64,000 nucleotides of DNA, taken from assembly GCA_018806985.1 (NCBI GenBank), contig JADANN010000375.1:3100001-3164000 (forward strand), written 5' to 3'. The position numbers and the translations under genes are program-made. Of the stretch, positions 1-12,724 are shown piece after piece (positions within the stretch are counted from its first letter, which is position 1; each line of letters begins with the position of its first letter). The DNA is from Angiostrongylus vasorum. Lineage: Eukaryota; Nematoda; Chromadorea; Rhabditida; Metastrongylidae. Below the pieces are notes generated by a model that saw only the letters and a list, made by a program, of their open reading frames with translations, did no database searches and was not told where the DNA came from.

Positions 1-1774
1 ACTTCAAAGACCAACTAAGGCTCAGAGTTTTGTTCATGTATCAGCGCTTATCTCGGGATGCTTGTGGTTCTAGTTCGCATCGTAGCCTGCAGTGAAAAAA
101 AGTAAGGGTTAAGACGATGTGCTTTCCGAAGACCGTCAAAACTCACTCTTTTCTTACTTCCTTTCGACCATCATGTTTTGCTGCAATTTCATTTCCAAAC
201 ATATTTCTTTGTCCTAGATTGTGCTCTCTTGATTCACTTACCTATAATCTAACAAAACGTCGAGCAACCTTTCAGCTCCCGTTCCGTTATGTAAAAAAAA
301 ACACATTACATTTCTCGTACGTTAACATTTTAATGCTTTTCTTACTATTAGGGTTGTCACAACTAGCCTTTCCATTAAATATGCTCACCCTTAGCCGAGA
401 ATCGTCACGTATAAATGGTGGGCTCTTTTTCAGCTTGGCTTACGATGCTGTAGAGATGTTCGGTCCAATATCCGTCGCACTTCTCCATCCAAGAACAAGT
501 TCACAGCTTTAATCATTAAATGAATATGTATTTTTCGTCATACGACTCTACTCATTCGCCTTCATTAAGCATCGTGCGGATCTCAAAGCTCTCTTATTTG
601 CTTTCACGCCACCATTACTTAGGAAATTCTTTTCGCTTTGCTTGAAGGTTCGACGGTCGATTTAGGTCTTTTTCTTCTTCGTGCATGTAGTTGAGCGCTG
701 AAGGAGTTGATTCTAACTATAGTCCTGAGAAAGATCTCTTTGAACGTTCTCAGGTTTTTGCTGTTCAAGACTAGTAAGTTGCTGCAGAACTGGATATAAT
801 GCTCAAGTAAACTTTTTGATCCACAGTTTAACAACAGAATGTAGCAACCAAGCGTAAATACTCGCACTCATTGTCCAATAAATCTTGTCATGTTTGCAGC
901 TGAAGAGAATTTTTTCATCTCTTTAAGACTAGTTGGAATATGAACCAAAGTAGGCATTTACTGTGAAATCGACGTCACCATGGTTTCTAAAATATATCTT
1001 CTGTCGAGCATTATTTTACCGGTAGAAAGGAGTGACAGCGAGACGGTGCCAGATTCAATGACGAAGGAGCGGAGCACATGCCTTTCGAATCTTTTTCTGT
1101 ATGCGTGCATGAGCTTATTTCTAGAACATGGCCAAGTTTCATCGTTCGTTAATGAGTTCGTTCGACATCATAACGATTGACGTCTAGCCTCCAACTAGTT
1201 GTTTGCAAATTGATAATTACTGGTACGCTTTTGAGTAATATGGCTCAGCGCTCTACTCTTGGTCCTCTTAGCCATGCAAGCAGCAAAACACCTTGAGCAT
1301 TGGCTGGATTTTTCTAGAGTTGTATTTGCTCGTGAGCGTGATAAAAAATCTGTTATCCATAGTGATTCAAGCAATTACTCGATTGGTCACCAACTTAGTC
1401 CATCAGCTCATTCATCGTTTTTTCCTTTTTAGCGAGAAAATACAAATAGGTTTTCGAGCTTCTACAGCCTACACATACTGATGGCATAGAAGAACAGAAA
1501 AATTTTCTGGAATCCAACCCAGCAAGGTGTCCACTCCATTACTGATCATAGAGACCTGGTTTAATTTTTTTCTAGCAATGATTCTACACGCATAGGTCTA
1601 AGACATCGTCGCTGGAAACTGAGTCCTGGCAATGGGTCTCTTCATTCGAAATTTGTTAGAGATTGGTGTAGAAGAGCAAGTTGTGACGAATATATCACGC
1701 TTCTCAGATCATAACTAACGGCAAGAAGTAGAATTTACTCAATAAATGGTCTTATTTAAACCTAACGTATCCAT
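1..1774. other. AT-rich intergenic stretch, no gene recognised
   Basis: Open frames occur here (the longest is 131 codons at 117-512 on +) but the translations are low in charged residues, rich in F, L and S, and show no family motif, and no exon chain with good splice sites could be built. I see no repeat copy matching families A to D. Confidence 0.5.
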
Positions 1775-2017
1775 GACGTGTGGCGCAGTGGTCGGAGGCA
1801 CCCTGCAACACAGATATGATCGATCCTTGCGCCCAAGGCCCATCAATTCTTCTATCCCTCGGGGCCAGCAAATTGCTACCAGACTTGTCTGAGAGGATAC
1901 GAACACTGCCTCGATACATTGGAAGGCCACTGGGAGTCATTGTAAAGGGCAGATATGAATGCATGGCGCACCCTCAGGGGATTGATCAACGCCGAAAGCT
2001 TTATCCTTTATCTTTTT
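1775..2017 (+). repeat. SINE family A copy
   Basis: The copy starts with the A-box-like TGTGGCGCAGTGGTCGGAG, followed by a B-box-like GATCGATCC, then the family body (CCAGACTTGTCTG, CGATACATTGG, GTCATTGTAAAG, GGGGATTGATCAACGCC) and the TTTATCCTTTATC tail. Part of the middle (the CACCTCC/ATGCTTAATGAAG segment) is deleted. Open frames across it are shadows of the repeat. Confidence 0.85.
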
Positions 2018-3277
2018 ATTCATCGAACTCGAATTCACCAACATGAGGAAATCATAGTGAACACAAGTTTTTTTCCAAGCATCTTACCACATGGAATTCT
2101 TGTGAGAACAGTATTCTTCCCATACACTCTTTACTCTGCAATGCTACGAATGGAGTCAATTCATGGCGTATCCCCCAAAAAGGCCGATCAGAACTGCGCG
2201 CATTGTTTCAGTTCTTTATTCGTCACCGTACTCACACTTTCGTCAACGGATGTATCTGAATGTAAACGAATCATATTTTGCATATGAATTCGTGCAAAAA
2301 GTATAATCAAGGAGGTTAGTCGGGTCGGAAATATTAGCAAACGGGAGGTATATCGTTGTCTATGACAAATATAAAGTACAAAGGGAGACGTGCTGTCGTT
2401 TCTGATAGACAAGCTTCATGTTTACTCGCAGAAATATTGTAAGCCGGTTGTCTTTTCACTAAAATATCTTTCACCGTACTAAAAATTAGGTGATCTTTGT
2501 GCCATGAGTGGGGTACGGAAGTGATAAACGAAGAATGGAAGAGACCTAACTCGCTGACCGGTTTGACCGATCGGAGTATTCAGTGATTAACAAGATTGTA
2601 AGTAACAGAGTGATGGAGATAAAAGGTGATTATGGTATTGGTAGAAGGACTTACCAAAGAGTTTTCTGCATGAACGAAAAAACACTTGGGTTTTTTGGCG
2701 GAGATATTTTTGGAGGAGATATTTCGGCTGTATCCTGTTTGCTTGAAGAGTAGTTCATACATCACGGCTGTCAAAGGCTGTTTGTCTGTACAGGCAGCAT
2801 TTCGCCAATCTATAATCATTCAATAATCTGCTATTGGCCCAAATACACTTGCGTATCGTTCGAGATTAAATTTTTCTTTTGTTCTTTCTTGAACAGTAGT
2901 TTCACTTTCTTTTTTAGTTTGGTTAGGTACTGCATTTTCTATTCAGTCCTAATTCCCCACGAAATTCTTTGCACCAAAAAAGTAGTTTCCGTCGTGCTTC
3001 CCACTCTCTGTGTGTACTGCACTTCTGTAGCCTACAAATCTACCGACAAGTCTATCTGTGGCCTCTAATCGCAGATATGTGCTGATTTCAGGAAAACAGT
3101 GAAATGCACAATAGAGCTGTGAAATCCGCTCTATTATCCTATTGTTCTTCCACTATCTAATTCTCTCGCTCTCTTCCTTTGCTCTCTTGTTCCCTCACTT
3201 TCTAACTTGCTTACTCTTTCACCATCTCATCCGCTCTCTCACCCTCTCGCGCTTTTGGACCCACCTCCGTTCACTCT

Positions 3278-3314
<37 letters not shown>

Positions 3315-4311
3315 TGCCTTGCTTGTTGTTCTTCTTTCCCTTTTCACTTAGCGAAAATGAAATCAAGGATCACTAGTTCTGTTCATCTTTGTGGATCTCT
3401 ATAAAAGGCCATTCAAAAAGCTTTCTTTCCAGCTTTTGTTATTTCACTTATAAATGCTTGGGAAAATGGCACAGTAGATTAAGGTATTTTCTCCTCATTT
3501 TTATCCTGAAGGAAACCACATAGGCTTACGTGTATCACAGAGGAATCAAATTATTAAAGATAATGAGACAATTTTTGTTAAATTTACGAAAATCTATATT
3601 AGAGCCAAGTTCGACACCACGGCAATAACAATGTCACGGCAAACTGATTTCATGGTAGAATAAGGTGAGCTCCTTCCTCACGAAAGCCAGTAAAAAATAA
3701 AGGCTATTGTAAAAAAAAGTGCGACTGATTCCACCGGTAGAGTCACTCCAGGGAACTGTTTGACGTTTCCATTCAGTAAACCAGTAAGAGGTAAACTTAT
3801 GCCACGGAGCATGTTAGGCTTTACAGTTGCTACTTTCTCACGAAGAACAGGGAAAATACACAGGTGGTTACTTGGACAGTCCACCTTCACCATTAGTGTG
3901 TATGCCAACACGTTTTCCATTAATAACACTTAACATTTAACATTAACATTTCGAAATTATCTATTTACAAAACCACAATCTAAACCGTTTTCTATTTACC
4001 ACTATGCCTCCTAATCATCTAGCCATTTGTCAGCGTTTCAACAGCAACATTAACATTTTCCATATAGTAGCAAAAACAGGGAAATAACGGAAAGTATATA
4101 GAAAATGCAATGGCTTTTATGTTCCCCGAGCTGGCTGTCCCTACTGGATAACTCTGATACGAAACAGGACTAATATTGGTGTTCGCTTGAGTCACTGGAT
4201 GACTAACAGACCAACTTCTTATGCAACGGCTATGTTGACGGTTTTTCTTTTGAATAAAAGTTGAGGATATTATAGTCGAACCAAAGGAAGGACTATATCA
4301 CCAAAAAAGAT
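2018..4311. other. Intergenic, no gene recognised
   Basis: No convincing exon or known repeat was seen apart from a pyrimidine-rich tract with a CT microsatellite. Several 60-110 codon frames are present but none looks like a known protein. Confidence 0.45.
3140..3350 (+). repeat. Pyrimidine-rich tract with (CT)n microsatellite
   Basis: About 200 bases are strongly C/T biased on the + strand, ending in an uninterrupted CT dinucleotide run at about 3282-3312. Frames here translate into LSLSLS runs and are not genes. Confidence 0.9.
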
Positions 4312-4587
4312 GAACGATTTGGCATTGATTAATTCTTTATGGATGCACTGCGCATTCGAAATCATTCGTAGAGTAGTGGAGACAAATTAATGCATATTTG
4401 GCCGGTGAAATGACTTTTTCTGACCAGTCTTTGTACAAAGTCACTGTTTTTATCTTGCCAAACAAGTCTGGTACCAATTTTCTGAACCCAAAGAGAGGGA
4501 CGGCCTAGTTTTCCTGGAGAACGGCGCTGAACTAATGATTACATGTGTAAACACCACACTTCTAAGCAATGCGCTACACGCACCCCA
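4312..4587 (-). repeat. SINE family A copy, diverged
   Basis: Read on the - strand, the right end carries GGGGTGCGTGTAGCGCATTG (A-box region) and the left part the family body (ACCAGACTTGTTTGG, then the GTCATTTCACCGG and ATTAATCAATGCC equivalents). It is clearly older than the copies further right. Confidence 0.65.
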
Positions 4588-5175
4588 TTGGTACAACGTG
4601 CTTCATTGTTACGCCAAAATTGAAGAACAATGTCGTAGTTAAAAGTCGACGTAAGATTAAGATTTAAGTAAATAACGCCAGTTGGACCTTCATATTTGCT
4701 CACACGAGGTGTATGATTAGGATAGAATATGTAAACATGGGACACAACGGTGTTTTTCCCATTCACTGAAAACTCAGCTAAACGAAAAAAAAGAGACACT
4801 AGAAATTTTAGAGGAGGAAAAAAGAAATAAAGCTGAAATTACTAAACAGATATAAAGAAAAGAGAATAGAACTAGCTATGAACAGGTTGCTTGTTTGCTC
4901 TAACTTACTATGAAGACATAGAGATGGCCTATGACCTAACTTCGTCTCCTAAGCTCTCATTGTGCACTAGTGAATAGCAAGTATTTCTACACATAATTTA
5001 TCAACAGTTAAGAAAGTCGGAGCAATTTCAATGTGGTCTTACCATTATTGTTTGTGAGAAATAAGGAAGAGGTGAGGCAGTTTTATGCCGGAGGGGGGAA
5101 AAAGTCATCTGTATCGCTTGCCGTTTCCTCTCCTATCTGGCGACACAGTTTGGTATCATTAAAATGTCTCAGGCT
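4588..5175. other. Intergenic, nothing recognised
   Basis: AT-rich sequence between repeat copies with no gene-like signal seen. Confidence 0.4.
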
Positions 5176-5524
5176 GATAACACTGTGGTAGCGAAGCACG
5201 TAATCACGAGCATGATGCTAGTTTGATTTCGCTTTGGGCCAACAAAGCCTCTCATCGCTTCGTGGTCGAGAAATTGGTACCCGACTTGTCCGGGAAAAAA
5301 CCACTCTCTGCAATCCAACTGGGAACGCTCCAACCCAGCTATCTCAGGACTCCAGGGAGAATTGCTCGACCAGCATTCTACAACACTCAAAATGAAACGA
5401 AAAACCTCAAGCAGCAACCGAAGCCACACTTGAAATTGGAAGATCTTCGTGGATGATGGGTGCGAGGAAACGAACTGAATGTGGGAAGTGTTGGTATCCT
5501 CACAGTAGAAGTGAAGAAGGGTAA
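5176..5524 (+). repeat. Dispersed repeat family C copy (tRNA-like head)
   Basis: The left end has GTGGTAGCGAAGCACG and then GCTAGTTTGATTTCGC, which resemble the two internal Pol III promoter boxes. The body follows (CGAGAAATTGGTACCCGAC, CTCTCTGCAATCC, GGACTCCAGGGAGAATTGC, GCAGCAACCGAAGCC). The same body recurs at 13408, 13898, 44262, 48175, 51505 and 57905. Confidence 0.75.
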
Positions 5525-6206
5525 AAAAAATATCTCATCGTTAGCGTTCTCCTTCTTTAGAGCTTCTTCGTTGTATTCGCTTATTCAGAGGATCGACAGC
5601 ATCATATTTTGGAATGAGACATTATTTTCACTGTCTTCGGCTATAAAGTAGCCATATCGGGTTCTGCTGTGACGTAGCCATTTATTTCCTGTGAAGAGCT
5701 TTGGTATGGATATATTGCATTCCTTCCGAGCTTGCCTTAGGAGCAAAATTTGGAAAACAGAAGCAGTCCTAAGTAGCGATGAAGCAATCAAGTGCTTAGG
5801 GAGGTGAATGAGAAGAGAAAAAATAGAAATAAAAAGTAGAGATTTATGAAGATGTCCGCTTTGTGACATTCGAGAATCAGCACACTCATGTAGCAATCAT
5901 TTTGTTACCGATTAGCAAAACTGAATAAGTCAGTAGCTTAACAACTTTAGTGGAACCCATATCATTGCTGACAACTATGAAGAGGGGAGTAAAATGCTCT
6001 TAAACAGTTAAAAAATCAAAAAAGCGTGGAGCAAATGAAAATGAAAAGGAGGAAATCGAAGAGGTTGAAATTTTCAGAAAAGATTGCTTTTAAAAAAGTG
6101 CTTAACAATGTCTCCATGTTTGGAAGAGCTTGCAACCTCAACTTAGTGGACAAGTATTTAATCGTTTCTGTTAAGAGTTTGTTAGAATTCAATATTTTAT
6201 CTTGAT
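5525..6206. other. Intergenic, nothing recognised
   Basis: No gene or repeat copy could be identified. A 103-codon frame on the - strand (5585-5896) has no recognisable motif. Confidence 0.4.
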
Positions 6207-6480
6207 TTTGAGCGTCATTAGCATAGTGGTTATGGGTACTCTGTAATGCACTCTGAATCAGTAAAAGGTTCAGTTCCGCGCCCCGGGCTCACAAAGATTT
6301 CCATCCCCTCTGGTCAGTAAGATGGAACCCTGACTTCTCTGGTAGAATAAAGGTGCTAACTTCATACACCGTTATACTCCAACAAGTCGTTGTATAGGTT
6401 ACAGTAACCTCCACCATGGTACGAATGCAGCCAAATGCACCTGGATACCTATGCCTCTTATGCCTTTGCTTTTCAGCTTG
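6207..6480 (+). repeat. tRNA-like head with a family A-like body, diverged
   Basis: ATTAGCATAGTGGTTATGGG looks like a tRNA D-arm/A box and AGGTTCAGTTCC like a B box about 40 bases on. Downstream are ACTTCTCTGG and TCGTTGTATAGG, which match the family A body poorly. I read it as an old SINE rather than a tRNA gene because the acceptor stem ends do not pair. Confidence 0.35.
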
Positions 6481-7296
6481 ATTCTAAAACAGTTTGCCTT
6501 TTAACGTGGGTTGTTATTTTTTTCGTGCCAGATATTCAGATGGAGCGAAGGGCGAGGACGTGAAACTGAAAAGTCATATCAACACCTTCATATTTTTTAA
6601 GAACCAGTTTTCATATGATCTCGGTACAACTAATCAATATTCGCATATTTGATAGTATTGGCAGTAACTAACACTTTTATATTTTCGTTTTTATCCTTGG
6701 TCTTCTTATAAATGCAGTGTGAGAAGGACGGAAAGATTTTTTTCTGCTCCAGATTGGGCCCATTAGAATTACTCCCTAAATGGTTTTTTCCTCTGCGTAG
6801 TCTGAATATTGGCAGGTTTAAAGCTAAAGAGCGAGATGTACTCGGAAAAAAGCACTTTAGAATTTTAGATTCCAGACCAGCTCCACTTCTTTCATAGTGT
6901 CCTTAATTTTTCCTAAAGTTCTACTCCTAGCCATTCAAACGACTTGTCTCAATGCAAATCGCCCATTTTTTCCATGGTTTTTTTGAATTGGATGTATTAA
7001 AATTTTGCCTTGAATCTGCTAAAAAGTACTTCACTTGTAATAACTTTCTTCGCCTTTTTTCTTTGTCTTAATTCCCACTGTTTTCAAATTGTGCGCAACG
7101 GCTTCCCTCTAACACAAGTACTCCATTTTTTTCACAGTTTCTTTCCCTTTTTTTCTCTGTTCATCTTGATCCGAAATTTATTCCTAGTGCTCCGTGTTCC
7201 TACGAATAAGTTGAACCGTTTTTGTCAAATTTTGAAGGTCAACTAACCAGAGTGGAACAAGTGCGCGATTTTTTTTTATGAGCTTCCCAGATTCCG
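6481..7296. other. Intergenic, nothing recognised
   Basis: AT-rich and T-run-rich sequence. Frames at 6712-6897 and 7010-7246 have no motif. Confidence 0.4.
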
Positions 7297-7590
7297 AGAC
7301 CCGGTAGAGCGCGGTGACTACAGGTGTTCTGGAAACACGCATGGTCTGCCGCTGGTTCGAACCCGCGCCTCGTACTTAGCACACCTTCTATCAATTCGGG
7401 TTCAGAAAATTATTACGAGACCTCTGTAGGAGAATTAACAGAAAAGAAAAGACATAGCGACTTGAGAAATCGGTAGGCCACTGGAAGTCATTGTATAGTC
7501 CAAATATTCGACCACCACTAGAATGCTTGATGAAGTCGAAAGCGTGCCCTTAAGAAACTGACTAATTCCGAACGCTTTATATTTTCCCTT
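7297..7590 (+). repeat. SINE family A copy with well-kept B box
   Basis: The head contains CCCGGTAGAGCGCGGTGAC and a perfect B box GGTTCGAACCC. The later part matches family A (ATCGGTAGGCCACTGGAAGT, CATTGTATAG, ATGCTTGATGAAGTCGAAAG). It helps show that the family began as a tRNA-derived element. The cloverleaf ends do not pair, so it is not called a tRNA. Confidence 0.6.
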
Positions 7591-10299
7591 TACTGAAAAC
7601 CCTTTTTTCCTCTACTACTTGCATGGTCTTCACTGGCAATGTTAAGAGGACCGAATGGAGGTCTCAACTATTTTTGCAAATACCCAGCTCGACCAAGCTT
7701 TTTTAGACAGAAATTGAAATTTTTATTACCTTGATTGACCTTTGGGCAAAGGTGGAGCTCTGTTTTGTGAAATATGACATATTCGATAATGTTTCGTAGC
7801 TAGAACTAGAATGTTTATAGCAAGGATGCAGGAGGTTACTGGCTCATGGGGCAATAAAATATCAAATCAAAACTGCTTGATAAATTCATGGTGACGCTCT
7901 CAAGCAGCACATTTTTTCGTATCAGGACCATTAAAGGGACTAACGCTGTGCTTTTTGTTCCGTACACTGAAGAACTCACAGTACGATTATGTTCGATTAT
8001 GTTCTTTCGGACAGTTTCGAAAATAGTGCTTCCTGCGAAGATCTTTCTATCTCAACTACAACTCACACTTCACAAAGGCACTCTTCTCGATGAGTTCAAG
8101 GTATTTGCTTATTCGATGTCTCTAGAGAGTGCTATGATTTGCCCATGTCACAATCTAGTTGTGCTATAAATTGATAGTTAGTCTAAAAGTGAGCTATCAC
8201 TGGACGTCCCACACTCTGCCCACCACATAGTTTGTCATTCGCACCCAGCAGACCTGGCGAAATATTAAATGGTGACGTGAACTGGTCCCACTAAAAGTAA
8301 TACGTTCATATTTCAATGTCGCATTATTAGGAGATATTTGTTTTTTTCATAACCATCCTGTGCACAAAATAACTCGAAGTTCGCTGGAGCTACAACATAG
8401 TCGAACTCCCATAAATTTGGTTCATGGTTGTGAATTGAAATAGATGAGGGTTAGTAGCCGTGCAATTTAGAATGGTGGTGAAGGGAAGTTGCTGAGCAAT
8501 TGAGAGCGATGTAGGAAACCAAGCAATTGAGAGATGCAAGCAGACATAGGAAGCTAGTTTGAATGGCCTGACAACTTGTATGACCGAAATCGTAGTGAGA
8601 AAACACGAAAACCTCCCCATTGCCACAAGAGAAAAAATGGCACATCACACACCCAGCAATCTAAAGGTTCAATGAATTTTTCAGTAACCACACTCTTTCG
8701 TGCACTCCAAAAACTACTTGCTAGGAACGTCTCAAACAATTGAGTGAGTACCGAGAATGTCTGCAGAGGATTCAAAATCTCCGAAAGACTAGAATTTTGC
8801 GATGAAGGATTAAACAAGGATGTCTCTGATTGGTAGAATGTTGAGGTTATAGTCGGTCTGCAAGCTTAATATGAGCTGTGATAGGCATATTTCACTTTCA
8901 TGTGAAAAAAAAGAAAAAAAGTGGGAAAAAATATTAAAAGTGAAAAAACCTATTTTCGAGGTATTGAATGTTCTACTGGTTATGTTAGAAGCCCAAAAAG
9001 GGTCGACTCTAAATGCTTATGAGAAATTTCGCTTCACTATCGTAATCGAGAACAATGAAGAAAACATGGCGAATAGGAGAAAGAAACTGCAAATGATTCT
9101 TATGGCGTTCCCAGTTTCACTCTTTCCGCATAAAAAAGGTTTGAAAATTTTACTATCACACTATGCTCTTCACGGCTGGAACTTCAGGGCTTGGATGCTC
9201 ATCAATGAGATGAATATTTGCTGAGCACGATTTTCCTTGGAAACTCGCTACAGCAGTTGTAGATCGTTTCCAGGTTGTCGTCACTGGCATTGGCCACTCT
9301 TCTGGATTAGATGGAAATTTGCTGTCCTTCGTTCTAAGGAAACAGCTATTTTTGTGGTTGCCATGAATCCTCAGAGTAGTCGAGCATTTTACAGGCTTGA
9401 GAAATTTTGAGTCAGTTAATCGTTAAGACGTTTCTCAGATTGGTTTATATCTTTCTATGCATGTACTTCTATTTGTAAAGGCAAACGTAGATGTACTAAT
9501 ATGCATGCAGATCCTATCTTGTTTGCCGATTATGCCAATACACTTCAATCACTTAGCCCAGAAGTATGTGGTGGTAGTAGTTATGTTCTACAAACCACAT
9601 CTAGTCCTACACAATCCAACATATTAGTGAAGAGAACGTCGAGCTCTCAACAGCACTACAATAAAAATTTTTTATTGGTTAGGGAAAACAAAAATTGATC
9701 GCCGTGTGGAATTGGTGTGGTTGTCTTCACATTCTCCTCGAACCTGGTTTACGGAGTTCTTGTGGTGCGCAAAGGGGAGAAAAGGCGATTACTGGTGCGC
9801 TCTCTAATGGGTCCATGAACGCGTGAAAATCCGATGATGTCTGTGCTAGTTATTTACTTAAACTGCTTTTTTCCTCATAAATTTTGCTGGCGAAACATAC
9901 CAGACTCCACTCTTAGTTTGGCTAACGCCGTCCACATAGGTGTTCAAGTTCGTATGCGTGTATTTCTTCAACTCTACATTTCACATTGTTTATATCCCAG
10001 AACTTGTTCCACATATTCATAAGCTCAAGCAAAGCTGTTGCAAACTTTGCCGTGGCTGATGTTTCGTCACCTTTGCCTTCTTCCTGTTCCATTTGAGCGG
10101 TGTTCCATTCCAGTGAATTCGACTCAGTACGGCTACGACGAAGCACCACGAAGGAATGAACGGCTAAGGGCAATGTATTCAATTCAGTGTGGTTCTAAAA
10201 ATCGCAAAAGTATTGACTGATTATGCCAAGGTGGAACGAAAGCCGCTTTTTTAAAAACAAAATTCCGTTCAGTTTTTTGCCTGCCATTCATCATTCACG
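7591..10299. other. Intergenic, no gene recognised
   Basis: A 2.7-kb stretch with frames up to 117 codons (8871-9224, +). That frame is lysine-rich and AT-driven with no family motif. The 86-codon - strand frame at 9922-10182 looks somewhat protein-like but was not recognised and lacks an exon context. Confidence 0.4.
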
Positions 10300-10530
10300 A
10301 AACACTTCGAACATGCGTGTGGGTTCAGCTGCCACATCAGTACTTTTCCTTCTTCGTGAATGTCGTTAACTATTAGTGGAGTAGATTTCCACTGGAGACC
10401 TGTGAAGCTGTACTACAGCACTGCTAGGTCTTCACTACCATCAGTATCCAGCATTGCTAATCAGGCAGAACTTGTTCGAGACATGTGTGGTACCCACTTG
10501 CCAATTCGTAAAGAATGGGAAACTCTATTG
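10300..10530 (-). repeat. Family C-like repeat, weak
   Basis: GTTCAGCTGCC, TTCTTCGTGAATGTCGTTAA and ATTTCCACTGGAG resemble the - strand reading of family C (compare 13415-13500), but similarity is patchy. Confidence 0.35.
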
Positions 10531-12049
10531 GCACGCTGTGAGGTGAAACTATCAACTATGCTTTTTTTCTAACCACTGCATCTTCGCTGGCGCCTGGTAC
10601 AGCTAGTATAGCAAAAATAAGAGCTTTTGATCAATTTTCTGCTTGTTCTTCTGTTAAAGTACTTGTTTCCCTCGTTTACAAAGCGATGACTCGCTGAAGT
10701 CATTGTGTAGACAATCGATGCAAATACGGTGCTGTTTCTTCCAAATTGGAAAATCTTGTTTTTTTAAACATGACTTGACATCACATACACCACATTATGC
10801 AGGTTTCAGCACTTCTTGTCTTTGATTCGTTTCTTTGCGTCCACCATCCACAAATGGCTTGGAATTCTTGTGCGCAGCTTCGTCTGCTGCCTAAACATTT
10901 CTCGTCAGGAATGTGGTTAAATACTGGTTAAGTCAGTAGTCAGAAATCCCAAGTTCGCCATGCTAAGATGTTCGCATTTTGATTAGAAAGATTGGGCTTG
11001 CCCCATACAATGAGGGCTGAGGCCTCGATGAGTACGAGGCGGGGGTCGAACCAGGGCTTCGGTGGGTTGGCCCCCTATGCATAATGGACGTGATCACTAG
11101 TACCGCGCTACCCGTTCCTTAGCTCATCTAGCCCAGATGATATTTAAGATTCTATTTCCAACGTAACCATTTTATTATCATCTACTAAATAGCAGTACTA
11201 ATTTCGTAATTCACCAGCTGAATCAAACAAGTAGCATCTGCAGACTCCATTCGCACCAGTTACGCATCCAACATGTTGTTCTCTGCCCCCCTCTCCCTTT
11301 GAAATCCCATTGGGCGTCATTTTTCGCATGAAACCTATCTTTTCATAGTTTTTTCACTGGAGCTTGCTTGTCTATGAGCAGTTCTCTCGCTTCTTTGACA
11401 AGGTTTGAGCATACCCATAGTAGCATCGGGATTTCATGTAGTAGAATGACTTGATTATGTATCAAGCTTGTAGTCGTCGCGCATAGTTAATGTGTACACA
11501 GATGCATACGTTTGAATGTGAAGAGCTTCAAGTGCATATGTTTATGCAGAAACCCGTCACTCATCTTCTGAGCCCACCTAAATCTCAGATCAAGTTCATG
11601 GTCGCTTTTGGACCTCGTTCAGCTCTGCATCTTCCATCTGAGGGCATGCAACATGGCCTGGCGGCTAACCGGTTAGAGCTTCCTCAAACAGAGAAATTCT
11701 TTTTTATCATAACGAAAAATTTCTGGAAACACGTATTCATATATTTTTAGGGGTAACGTGAAAATCTATCGTTGCCAAAGTTTTTTTCACATTTTGATCT
11801 CTAAAATCCTTTCTTAATTTTCCTTCACGACAAATCGATAACCGGTTTACATCTACATTACGTACATTTATCAGTAGAACATGGACAGTTTAGACAAAAA
11901 AGCAAACAAACTGCACTCTGCGTAGGTATCGGTGGTATTTGTTGCACTTTCGTGGAGAAAAAACAACGCTGGATTACTTCTGAATAACCATTTTTTTGAA
12001 GTTTTCTCTAATGACATTAAAATTTAAAAGTTTCTGAAAATTCTTAGAT
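10531..12049. other. Intergenic with a tRNA-like fragment near 11000-11120
   Basis: On the - strand, GGGTAGCGCGGTACTAG followed after a long gap by CTGGTTCGACCCCCG looks like an A/B-box pair of another tRNA-derived repeat. Nothing else was recognised. Confidence 0.35.
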
Positions 12050-12325
12050 CGCGCTGTTCGGAGGCCCCGTGCAACACACACGTGGAATCGATCACAGCGC
12101 CCATGAGCCCACCAAGCATTCCATACCTCCCGGGTCGGCAAATTGGTATCAGACATGTGTAGGAGGACAACAGCTCTGGTTGGGTACATCGGTAGGCCAC
12201 CGCGAGTCATTGTAAAGGCCAGATATGCATTTAATCACCTCCACACGATGCTTAATGAAATCGAATGCATGGCTCATCTCTCAGAGATTGTTCAACGCCG
12301 AGAGCTTTATCCTACTCTTTTTTAT
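12050..12325 (+). repeat. SINE family A copy
   Basis: It has the family body from the CGGAGGCCCCGTGCAACACA segment to CGCCGAGAGCTTTATCC. The A-box end is damaged (GCGCTGTTCGG). It lies about 250 bases upstream of the first aminopeptidase exon. Confidence 0.8.
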
Positions 12326-12557
12326 AAAAATCCTTCACAATATAAAAAACGAGGACATTTTTAAGCGTTTTTGTTCTCAGGGACTCTCGTAAAAGGTGTA
12401 GTAATTACTATGTTGGCGTAGCGTCATCACAAAATGTCTGCACTGATTCGATGATATCGTCGAGAATTACTACCACACCCGATCCCTATCGTATTCGCAT
12501 TTACGTCATGACAATCTTAACCGTACACAGAATCACGTGAAGATATTATCTACCGTA

Positions 12558-12571
12558 ATTAGAGTTTTCAG
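12558..12571 (+). promoter_or_regulatory. Candidate spliced-leader acceptor
   Basis: TAATTAGAGTTTTCAG ends exactly one base before the ATG at 12572. This is a strong nematode 3' splice site with no 5' leader left between it and the start codon. That fits SL trans-splicing, but an ordinary intron acceptor behind an upstream non-coding exon is also possible. Confidence 0.55.
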
Positions 12572-12724
12572 ATGACCACAAACTGGGGAAAGGGAGCGAT
12601 GAAGAAGTGCCCAGCAATTGGTGTGGTGGTCTTCGTGATTACAACGGTGATTGGAGTTGTGGTCGTCTCATTTCTGACCTATAACTTTATGAAAAACCAG
12701 GTCGGAGACGATTCACAGGGATTC
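12572..12724 (+). CDS. M1 aminopeptidase exon 1: tail and membrane anchor
   Basis: ATG to about residue 50. It contains the hydrophobic segment [20 protein letters not shown] flanked by lysines, as expected for a type II anchor. The donor is GTAAAC at 12725. The exon ends in the wrong phase for exon 2; one G fewer in GGG at 12718-12720 would join them and leave an acidic stalk. Confidence 0.75.

Noticed and set aside
117..512. 131-codon open frame on +
   Set aside because: Composition is biased to F, L and S from T-rich DNA, with no motif, no splice context and no homologue I recognise.
6207..6290. Possible tRNA gene (D-arm and T-arm words)
   Set aside because: No matching acceptor stem and a poor anticodon arm; better read as an old SINE head.
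7297..7375. Possible tRNA gene (perfect GGTTCGAACCC)
   Set aside because: Acceptor stem ends do not pair and the sequence continues into the SINE A body.
8871..9224. 117-codon lysine-rich frame on +
   Set aside because: Driven by A-runs, no motif, no flanking exons. A real but unknown gene cannot be excluded.
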